From NCBI GenBank assembly GCA_964568655.1, contig CAZMRG010000179.1:1-5923 (forward strand): a stretch of 5,923 bases of DNA. The letters run 5' to 3'. The position numbers were made by a program, and so were the translations under genes. This document shows, one piece after another, positions 1 through 4,960 of this stretch. Under the pieces are notes generated by a model. It made no database searches and was not told the origin of the DNA. It saw nothing but the letters and a program-made list of their open reading frames with translations. Position 1 is the first letter of the stretch; each line of letters opens with the position of its first letter. The DNA comes from CAWFKW01 sp964568655. GTDB lineage: Bacteria > Bacteroidota > Ignavibacteria > Tepidaquicellales > OLB5.

Positions 1-516
1 CTCTTATTCTTTGTGGTCACGCATGATCTATACATATATTGTTTTCATCGGTGGCAACATTCAAATAAATATTTATGGCGAATTCATGAAGCCCATCACT
101 CAACGCTGCAGGTCGACTGGCTATCCGGCATACGTTCGCACTCGCTTGAAATACTGATTAACCAAACCATTGAATTCGCACCCATCATTCTGCTTGGCGC
201 GGCGCCTGAAGTTGCAATTTATAAAGGTTCTATCAGCGCTATATGGGGTATGTATATTCACTCCAATATCAATGTTCATTCCGGCTGGCTGCAATACATA
301 ATCAACGGACCGGAAATGCACCGCTGACATCACAGCGATGACGGCAAAGACTCGCATAATAAAAATTTTTCCACAAAGCTTGCTATGTGGGACTGGCTAT
401 TCGGGACATCGTATTTCCCCAAAAAAACGAAAGCGGAAAAATACGGTTTGGGAACAAATGATTTCCCAAAGAATTATTTCAAACAGCATATCTTTGCTTT
501 CCGCAAATTCAAATAG
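1..516 (+). pseudogene. Sterol desaturase / fatty acid hydroxylase family, 3' part with in-frame TGA
   Basis: The reading frame is open from base 1, so the gene starts outside the window. It shows the histidine boxes of the membrane-bound di-iron fatty acid hydroxylase superfamily: HRWQH at 46-60, HEAHH near 85-99, and a third box at 319-333 that reads His-Arg-stop-His-His. The stop is TGA at 325-327, where family members normally have another residue, typically Trp or Ile. The same frame stays open past it to TAG at 514-516 and encodes the expected family C-terminus, including MWDWLFGTSYFP and FPKNYF. One substitution (TGG to TGA) explains the break and no frameshift is needed. Family members oxidise lipid or sterol C-H bonds in the membrane using iron held by these histidines. 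Truncation at the third box should abolish activity. All other Trp codons in the gene are TGG. Whether this is a real nonsense mutation or a base-call error cannot be decided from one sequence. The substrate is unknown. Confidence 0.85.
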
Positions 517-656
517 CCCTTTCGAAGAAACCGGATATAATAGTACAAAAACAGCGGCTAGTCGATTTGATTTCATTTTTTATGACTTTATTTATTTTTC
601 ATGCATAAGTAATTTGTTTTAAATGAGAGCTCTCCTAAAAGAATAAAAACAAAGTC

Positions 657-1625
657 ATGAAATCAATACCGCGTATACACATTGCTAACCTGCCAACGCC
701 TATAGAGGAATTACCAAGGCTTTCAAAAGCATTGGGAGGTCTGAAAATTTTCGTCAAACGTGATGACTTGACAGGGTTGGCATTCGGAGGAAACAAAACG
801 CGCAAGCTTGAGTTTCTGACGGCAGAGGCGCAGAAATTAGATGCAAAGATGCTTATCACTGCAGGAGCGGTTCAATCGAATCACTGCCGGCAAACTGCTG
901 CAATTGCCGCCCGTTTAGGCTTCAGGTGTAAGCTTGTTTTAACTGGCGAGCTGCCGGCTGACCCTACAGGAAACTTGCTGCTTGATGTGCTATTTGGGGC
1001 AGAGATAATAAATGTGCCAAACCGGGAGGACCGCGATCGTATCCTTAAAGAAACATTTGACAAATCATATGCTGAGGGAATGAAGCCTTACCTGGTTCCT
1101 TACGGCGGTTCAAATCCAACCGGCTCGCTGGGATATGCATTTGCAATAAAAGAATTGATGGAACAAAAATTAGATCCCAGCTGGGTGATCATTGCTTCTT
1201 CATCCGCCGGCACACAGGCGGGATTGTTACTTGGTCAGAGAGCATTTGGATTTAAAGGTAAAATCCTGGGGGTGAGCATTGATGAATCTGCGGACCTGCT
1301 GAAATCAAATGTATCAGCATTAGCTTCAGATGCTTCAATGATGCTCGGTGACAGAATTGAATTCACTTCAGAAGATGTAAATGTTACTGACGACTATTGC
1401 AAATCGGGATATGGAGTATTTAACGATGCCGAACGTAAAGCTCTAAAATTATTTGCTATGTTTGAGGGTTTGCTTTTGGATCCTGTTTACACGGCCCGCG
1501 CCGCAGCCGGAATGATTGATCTTAACCGCAAAGGTTTCTTCAGGAAAGATGAAACAATCCTGTTCTGGCATACAGGCGGACTGCCGGCATTGTTCTCGGA
1601 TAAATATTCCGGATCGATTATATAG
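657..1625 (+). CDS. D-cysteine desulfhydrase-like PLP-dependent enzyme
   Basis: This 322-residue protein has the full length usual for the ACC deaminase / D-cysteine desulfhydrase family (fold type II, PLP-dependent, cytoplasmic). LAFGGNKTRKLE places the PLP-binding lysine at Lys47. VQSNHCRQ gives the catalytic serine region at about Ser74-Asn75, and SSSAGTQAG is the phosphate-binding loop. Two positions known to separate the activities favour desulfhydrase. The residue after DPVY is Thr279, where ACC deaminases have Glu (DPVYEGK). The residue in HTGG is Thr306, where deaminases have Leu (HLGG). The likely reaction is D-cysteine + H2O to pyruvate, ammonia and H2S, for D-cysteine detoxification or use as a sulfur or carbon source. 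The ATG at 657 gives the expected N-terminus (NLPTPIEELPRLS). I see no strong Shine-Dalgarno. The gene stands alone, 140 bp after the broken hydroxylase, and ends in TAG. Family assignment is secure; the exact substrate is inferred from the two threonines. Confidence 0.9.
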   Translation: MKSIPRIHIANLPTPIEELPRLSKALGGLKIFVKRDDLTGLAFGGNKTRKLEFLTAEAQKLDAKMLITAGAVQSNHCRQTAAIAARLGFRCKLVLTGELPADPTGNLLLDVLFGAEIINVPNREDRDRILKETFDKSYAEGMKPYLVPYGGSNPTGSLGYAFAIKELMEQKLDPSWVIIASSSAGTQAGLLLGQRAFGFKGKILGVSIDESADLLKSNVSALASDASMMLGDRIEFTSEDVNVTDDYCKSGYGVFNDAERKALKLFAMFEGLLLDPVYTARAAAGMIDLNRKGFFRKDETILFWHTGGLPALFSDKYSGSII

Positions 1626-1688
1626 ATTTGGATTGAATAACAGGCAAAGCAAACAGATTATTCAATACTTTGTAAATTAGTTTTTCAT

Positions 1689-1725
1689 AAACAAAAATGG
1701 CTCAGAAAATTACTTTTCCGAGCCA
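1689..1725 (-). terminator. Rho-independent terminator of the tRNA/GIY-YIG array
   Basis: On the minus strand, TGGCTC pairs with GAGCCA (1720-1725 with 1698-1703). After one mismatch, GAAAA pairs with TTTTC around a 4-nt loop. The hairpin is followed directly by TTTTTGTTT (1697-1689). It lies 15 nt downstream of the last tRNA 3' fragment and probably was the original terminator of tRNA-Pro. Read on the plus strand, the same hairpin lies 72 nt after the desulfhydrase stop, but its T-run is displaced, so any role there would be weaker. Confidence 0.8.
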
Positions 1726-1740
1726 GAACTAATGTTTTTG

Positions 1741-1801
1741 TCGGTGTGAGAGGATTTGAACCTCCGACCCTGGCGCCAAAGGCGCCATGCTCTACCGGGC
1801 T
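1741..1801 (-). pseudogene. tRNA-Pro 3' fragment, distal copy (pseudo-tRNA)
   Basis: This 61-nt piece matches tRNA-Pro from the D-loop (AGCCCGGTAGAGC) to the discriminator base A at 1741. The variable loop, T-arm (GGAGG-TTCAAAT-CCTCT) and 3' acceptor strand (CACACCG) match the intact tRNA base for base. The 5' acceptor strand and the 5' half of the D-stem are missing, so it cannot fold as a complete tRNA. Its anticodon arm is TGGCGCCTTTGGCGCCA instead of CCTGGTTCGGGACCAGG. Both are 17 nt, but the replacement is a perfect inverted repeat with C rather than U at position 33, so it is not a usable anticodon loop. Confidence 0.88.
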
Positions 1802-1803
1802 AT

Positions 1804-2046
1804 TTATTTAATCTGGAAATCTGCTAAAAATCTTTTTATTCCCCTCTTTTTAATTTTGTTTTCGAACAATATCGCTTCGCTTCTACTTTCGAATTCAAAG
1901 TATTTTAATAGCCTCCAGGGAATCCCTTTCCTGGTATATTTGCCTTCGCCGCTATTATGTTCAATTATTCTATTTGTAAGATCTTGCGTACTTCCTACAT
2001 AGTAACCTTTTGAAGATTGGCTTTCTATAATATATGTGAAATACAT
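1804..2046 (-). CDS. Small GIY-YIG endonuclease-like protein, distal copy
   Basis: This 80-residue single-domain protein is identical in sequence to the one at 2125-2367. GIY-YIG hallmarks are present in order: TYI (the GIY position) at about residues 4-6, YYVGST (the YIG position) near 15-20, NRIIEHN with the catalytic arginine at about 26, and SEAILFENKIKK with the conserved glutamate. It resembles the small YhbQ/UPF0213-type GIY-YIG proteins common in Bacteroidota, whose role is poorly known; relatives of the fold are Mg-dependent DNA nicking enzymes such as UvrC and homing endonucleases. There is no extra DNA-binding domain. The ATG at 2046 follows the upstream tRNA fragment by 15 nt, with no Shine-Dalgarno. 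The TAA at 1806-1804 is 2 nt from the next tRNA fragment. An ATG at 2109 inside the tRNA fragment is in frame but would translate tRNA sequence, so I did not use it. Co-transcription with tRNA-Pro is likely. Confidence 0.85.
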   Translation of the reverse strand: MYFTYIIESQSSKGYYVGSTQDLTNRIIEHNSGEGKYTRKGIPWRLLKYFEFESRSEAILFENKIKKRGIKRFLADFQIK

Positions 2047-2061
2047 TGAAAGGAATTTTTG

Positions 2062-2122
2062 TCGGTGTGAGAGGATTTGAACCTCCGACCCTGGCGCCAA
2101 AGGCGCCATGCTCTACCGGGCT
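2062..2122 (-). pseudogene. tRNA-Pro 3' fragment, proximal copy (pseudo-tRNA)
   Basis: Identical by reading to the fragment at 1741-1801, offset by 321 bp. It has the D-loop through the discriminator base, lacks the 5' acceptor and 5' D-stem strands, and carries the same inverted-repeat anticodon arm. It lies between the two GIY-YIG genes, 2 nt after the stop of one and 15 nt before the ATG of the other. Confidence 0.88.
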
Positions 2123-2124
2123 AT

Positions 2125-2367
2125 TTATTTAATCTGGAAATCTGCTAAAAATCTTTTTATTCCCCTCTTTTTAATTTTGTTTTCGAACAATATCGCTTCG
2201 CTTCTACTTTCGAATTCAAAGTATTTTAATAGCCTCCAGGGAATCCCTTTCCTGGTATATTTGCCTTCGCCGCTATTATGTTCAATTATTCTATTTGTAA
2301 GATCTTGCGTACTTCCTACATAGTAACCTTTTGAAGATTGGCTTTCTATAATATATGTGAAATACAT
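2125..2367 (-). CDS. Small GIY-YIG endonuclease-like protein, tRNA-proximal copy
   Basis: An 80-residue GIY-YIG protein beginning 15 nt after the discriminator base of intact tRNA-Pro. The TYI and YYVGST motifs, the arginine in NRIIEHN and the glutamate in SEAILFENK are all present, so the active site looks complete. The frame is also open upstream into the tRNA, but a TAG in the D-loop closes it and no ATG lies between, which makes the ATG at 2367 the natural start. The position directly behind a tRNA gene, followed by a tRNA 3' fragment, resembles homing or integrating elements that reconstitute their target. Cleavage of a tRNA-gene site is an inference. The protein could instead be a housekeeping GIY-YIG protein carried along by a duplication. 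Confidence 0.87.
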   Translation of the reverse strand: MYFTYIIESQSSKGYYVGSTQDLTNRIIEHNSGEGKYTRKGIPWRLLKYFEFESRSEAILFENKIKKRGIKRFLADFQIK

Positions 2368-2382
2368 TGAAAGGAATTTTTG

Positions 2383-2456
2383 TCGGTGTGAGAGGATTTG
2401 AACCTCCGACCCCCTGGTCCCGAACCAGGTGCTCTACCGGGCTGAGCCACACACCG
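2383..2456 (-). tRNA. tRNA-Pro (anticodon CGG)
   Basis: A complete 74-nt cloverleaf. The acceptor CGGTGTG pairs with CACACCG, and the D-stem GCTC/GAGC encloses the loop AGCCCGGTA. The anticodon stem CCTGG/CCAGG holds the loop TTCGGGA, with U33, anticodon CGG and G37 as expected for proline. The variable loop is GGGTC, the T-arm is GGAGG-TTCAAAT-CCTCT (one G-U closing pair), and the discriminator is A. It decodes CCG. CCA is not encoded (the next bases are CAA), so the 3' end must be added after processing. It is the first gene of the minus-strand array, and the only copy here with both acceptor strands. Confidence 0.96.
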
Positions 2457-2623
2457 AAATCTATTAATAATACGTATTTACAAGCTTAAAAAAAGGATGT
2501 TTTCATTAATAAAGCAAATAAAATAAATTGCTCATAAACATACGGGTTTTTTGTGAATTAATAAATTCAGTAATTTGTCTCAGATTTTAATTTCTTTTTT
2601 GAATAATAAAAGTTGAGGATATT

Positions 2624-2653
2624 AAGCCCGGATCTGTAAGTTGATCCGGGCTT
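2624..2653. terminator. Strong hairpin, possible terminator
   Basis: AAGCCCGGATC and GATCCGGGCTT form a perfect 11-bp stem around an 8-nt loop (TGTAAGTT). On the plus strand it is followed by GATTTTA, a weak T-run; on the minus strand there is no T-run. No intact gene points into it from the left on plus, so direction and partner are uncertain. It shares GTTGATCCGG with the hairpin about 90 bp to the right. Confidence 0.5.
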
Positions 2654-2703
2654 GATTTTAGAACGCCTATAATATATATGCACGCGTCTTGTAAGCTTCC
2701 ATG

Positions 2704-2739
2704 AACAATATAAGGGCCGAATTTGTTGATCCGGCCCCT
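2704..2739 (-). terminator. Hairpin, probable terminator of the decayed T9SS gene
   Basis: GGGCCG (2714-2719) pairs with CGGCCC (2732-2737) around a 12-nt loop. On the minus strand it is followed by TTATATTGTT. It lies about 15 nt beyond the inferred ancestral stop (2753-2755) of the T9SS remnant, which is where a terminator would be expected. Confidence 0.55.
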
Positions 2740-2752
2740 AAGTATACTACTA

Positions 2753-3059
2753 TTACTTTACCAAACCATCTTTTTGCCTTCACAAACTGCCGGTTTTAAA
2801 TATGAAAAGGGTGAACTCCGGAAGCTTTGCGCCATCCAAACGATTCCCGGGAGAAGCCAGCCTTTTTTATTTCTTTAATAAGAGTTTTGGCTTTTCTGCC
2901 CAATATATCGTAAACCTTAATCAGAACCTTCGAATCAGCCGGCAAAGTATTTTTAATAGTAGTGGTGGAATTATTCGGTTTTGAACCCTGTGAACATAGC
3001 GCCTGCCGCGAGCCGTGAGAGCCCTTCAGAACGCATTTATTTTCAGGATTCTTATTCAT
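2753..3059 (-). pseudogene. Decayed T9SS type A sorting-domain remnant
   Basis: The minus-strand frame from 3059 contains STTTIKNTLPADSK followed by KVYDILGRKAKTLIKEIKKAG, the core of a T9SS C-terminal sorting domain. Downstream the match continues only by changing frame. FGWRKASGV stands for an expected F-D-G-A-K-x-x-S-G-V, with an extra G near the middle. After an in-frame TAA at 2796, bases down to 2753 encode TGSFVKAKKMVLVK and a stop only if about three single bases missing from short T and A runs are restored. Upstream of residue 28 the NYPNPFNP box is unrecognisable and no cargo domain or signal peptide remains. Intact members are surface or secreted proteins whose tail is removed by the T9SS sortase; this copy cannot work. 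It may be a relic of a lost secreted protein, with a terminator-like hairpin still behind it. Confidence 0.75.
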
Positions 3060-3176
3060 TGAAAAATGATAAATTTATATTCATATTGAACATATAATTC
3101 TATCGAATAGTCTTTACTAACTTAATTAAAAAGTTGAAATTCTCCAAAGTTTTTTCAAGGATATTTATTCAGCTTT

Positions 3177-4586
3177 GTGAGATTCAAAAAATTATACCGC
3201 ATGACTTTATCGCTGGATATTTTGGATCAGGAAGAACTTGACAAGTTCGAAAAATTTATTAACTCACCGTTTTTTAATTCCCGTCCAAAAATAATCGCCC
3301 TTTTTGAATACCTGAAAAACAATGAGAATGTAAATAAAGAATCGGCTTTCTCCGCAGTCTATATAAATGAAAAATATAATGACGCGAGGATCAGGAGGCT
3401 GTTCTCTGACTTCACCGCCATACTTGAAAAATTCCTCGGTTACTTAAACATGGAAATATGGGAGGATGATTTTGTAACGGTCAAATCGCTGGGATCGCTT
3501 GTTGATAAAGGATTGAATAAACGGTTTGATATCAATTATAAGGATCTCTCGGCAAGGCTGAAAAAGATCTTTATCAAAGATGACGCCTACTACAGGAACC
3601 TTGCAGAAATAGAATTATTGAATCACTATGTTAATGGCAGCCCGGGGGGTTTAAAAAATTCAGTTGACAATATAGATCTCCATTTTATTTTTGCAAAACT
3701 TCACAGATACAGGGATATATTGTTATTTCAGTCTCTTCATCCCAAAAGCATTGATTACAAAATGCTTTTTTGGGATGAAATTATTGAATATATTAAAGCT
3801 AATATCACAGCTATAAAAAAGGAACATCCAAATTTGTATATCATTTACCTGACTGTCATGGCAATGGCAAATAAAAACGGGCATACTTACATATCCGTAC
3901 TCAAAGAATATTTAAGCCAGAATGAACGCCGGTTTAATAAAGAAAGATTGAGCTATTATTATAACTACGTGGTTTCATTTTATTGGATGCAGATAAACGA
4001 AGGGAAAACCGGATACTATAAAGATGCTTACGCCATCTATAGGATTATGGAAAAAAAAGGACTTTTCAGAACTGAAAGATATGTACCTCACAATGTGATA
4101 AATAATGTGGCTATGGCGGCTGCGGCTAACTATGATTATGAATGGCTTGAAAAATTTATAAACGATTACAGGAAACGAATAGAACCGGAATTTGCGGAAG
4201 ATGTGTTTAATTTAAGCCTGGCGCGTATCCTTTTCTATAAAGTTGATTATAGCGGAGCCCTGAACTTTCTTAACAAAATAACTTACAGAAATTCTAATTA
4301 TTTTTTTAATTCTAAAATGCTGCTGGCGAGAATTAAATATGAGCAGGGAGATCTAAACGGCATAAAATACGTAGTCGACAGCCTGAGACATTACTCAAAA
4401 ATGAAGAAGACCCTTGTTCCGCAGCAGGTATCAAATTTAAACATGGCGGTCAAATATTTAAGGCTTCTTGTACGGGCAGCAAGAAAAGGGAGCGATGAAG
4501 CGTTGAAAATGAAGGAATCGCTCGATAATGAAAAAAAATCGGTGCCCGCAAAAGACTGGTTTTACGAAAAGCTCAGCGTTATTTGA
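3177..4586 (+). CDS. Conserved-looking hypothetical helical protein
   Basis: A 469-residue protein with no signal peptide or membrane segment, rich in Lys, Asn, Tyr and Leu, and apparently all-helical. The N-terminal stretch at about residues 19-47 (EELDKFEKFINSPFFN, then IIALFEYLK) and RRLFSDFTAILEKFL near 72-87 match a pattern I associate with unnamed Bacteroidota proteins of about 450-520 residues. No catalytic motif is visible. The region from about residue 240 on (repeated A/L/Y-rich helix pairs such as FNLSLARILFYKVDYSGALNFL) is TPR-like in character, which would suit a protein-binding scaffold, but I cannot define repeats with confidence. The start is uncertain: GTG at 3177 gives the longest frame and has AAGGA 15 nt upstream, while ATG at 3201 (MTLSLDIL) is a good alternative and neither has an ideal ribosome site. 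It ends in TGA and overlaps the end of a doubtful minus-strand ORF by 8 bp. Function unknown. Confidence 0.85.
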   Translation: MRFKKLYRMTLSLDILDQEELDKFEKFINSPFFNSRPKIIALFEYLKNNENVNKESAFSAVYINEKYNDARIRRLFSDFTAILEKFLGYLNMEIWEDDFVTVKSLGSLVDKGLNKRFDINYKDLSARLKKIFIKDDAYYRNLAEIELLNHYVNGSPGGLKNSVDNIDLHFIFAKLHRYRDILLFQSLHPKSIDYKMLFWDEIIEYIKANITAIKKEHPNLYIIYLTVMAMANKNGHTYISVLKEYLSQNERRFNKERLSYYYNYVVSFYWMQINEGKTGYYKDAYAIYRIMEKKGLFRTERYVPHNVINNVAMAAAANYDYEWLEKFINDYRKRIEPEFAEDVFNLSLARILFYKVDYSGALNFLNKITYRNSNYFFNSKMLLARIKYEQGDLNGIKYVVDSLRHYSKMKKTLVPQQVSNLNMAVKYLRLLVRAARKGSDEALKMKESLDNEKKSVPAKDWFYEKLSVI

Positions 4587-4878
4587 AAGAATTTAACATC
4601 TTAAACTCGATCCTGAAAATAATAAATTCCGTCTTTCTTTCCATTGTCGGATTTGTTCTCTTCAGATATTCCTTTGACTTCTTTATTGCTTTGCGAAGAA
4701 TCCTGATGTCGGCAAAAAATGTCGGAGAATGATTTGGCGCATAGAGTCTCCCTGAAATATCGCTGTATGCCAGTAATTCCTCGGTATTGTCGCAAATTTT
4801 TATCGCTAAATATCTTATGAACCGGCCACCGCTGTCTTTCAATTTCTTTTCCTCTAACTTATTCCTCAGTAATGCCAC
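4579..4878 (-). CDS. Doubtful hypothetical ORF
   Basis: A 99-codon frame from GTG (4878) to a stop at 4579, converging on and overlapping the preceding gene by 8 bp. The product is basic, soluble and protein-like (for example FFADIRILRKAIKKSKEYLKR), but I recognise no family. The frame remains open 12 codons upstream of the GTG with no ATG and no clear ribosome site, so it could be a gene fragment, perhaps the tail of a lost gene. It fills an otherwise gene-free 374-bp gap. I list it as possible only. Confidence 0.35.
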   Translation of the reverse strand: MALLRNKLEEKKLKDSGGRFIRYLAIKICDNTEELLAYSDISGRLYAPNHSPTFFADIRILRKAIKKSKEYLKRTNPTMERKTEFIIFRIEFKMLNSFK

Positions 4879-4960
4879 TGACCGAATTCCGTAAGAAGAT
4901 ATCTGTTTTTCATATTATACAAGTTCATCATTTTTAACATAGCGGATCCGGGTTAATAAA

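Larger units (their letters stand above)
1735..2376 (-). repeat. Two tandem 321-bp units (tRNA 3' fragment + GIY-YIG gene)
   Basis: Bases 1735-2055 and 2056-2376 appear identical when read side by side. Both encode the same 80-residue protein. The period is exactly 321 bp: landmarks at 1742, 2063 and 2384 mark the same tRNA acceptor base. A partial third copy follows, because the intact tRNA-Pro (2383-2456) shares TTTTTG plus the T-arm and acceptor strand with each unit. On the minus strand the order is tRNA-Pro, GIY-YIG gene, tRNA fragment, GIY-YIG gene, tRNA fragment, terminator. Apparent identity points to recent duplication or an assembly artefact; the shared tRNA ends give enough homology for unequal crossing-over. 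Confidence 0.95.
2457..2752. other. Gene-free AT-rich stretch
   Basis: I see no credible coding sequence here. It lies between the 5' end of tRNA-Pro and the end of a decayed T9SS remnant, and should hold the minus-strand promoter of the tRNA array. I could not identify convincing promoter boxes: TTGTAA lies upstream of an AT-rich block containing the palindrome AATACGTATT, but the spacing is ambiguous. Two GC-rich hairpins in the right half are listed separately. Confidence 0.6.

Noticed and set aside
325..327. Genome-wide UGA = Trp code, or a selenocysteine site
   Set aside because: TGA ends the genes at 4586 and 4961 and Trp is TGG throughout. The site lies between conserved histidines where Sec is not expected, and I see no convincing SECIS hairpin just downstream.
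338..622. 94-codon plus-strand frame after the hydroxylase stop
   Set aside because: It is out of frame with the hydroxylase C-terminus, which explains this stretch far better.
1804..2109. Longer GIY-YIG protein starting at the ATG at 2109
   Set aside because: The extra 21 residues are a translation of the tRNA fragment (GSEVQILSHRQ). The upstream copy has no equivalent ATG, and 2046 gives the same protein as the other unit.
1787..2323. Two identical 71-codon plus-strand frames at 1787-2002 and 2108-2323
   Set aside because: They are antisense shadows of the GIY-YIG genes and start inside the tRNA fragments. They repeat only because the DNA is duplicated.
1735..2456. CRISPR array or classical insertion sequence
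   Set aside because: The repeat unit is 321 bp and contains a gene, with no spacers. There is no transposase, terminal inverted repeat or obvious target-site duplication.
4931..4960. Terminator behind the T9SS cargo gene
   Set aside because: Only the short palindrome CGGATCCG is present, with poor flanking pairing and no adjoining T-run on the minus strand.
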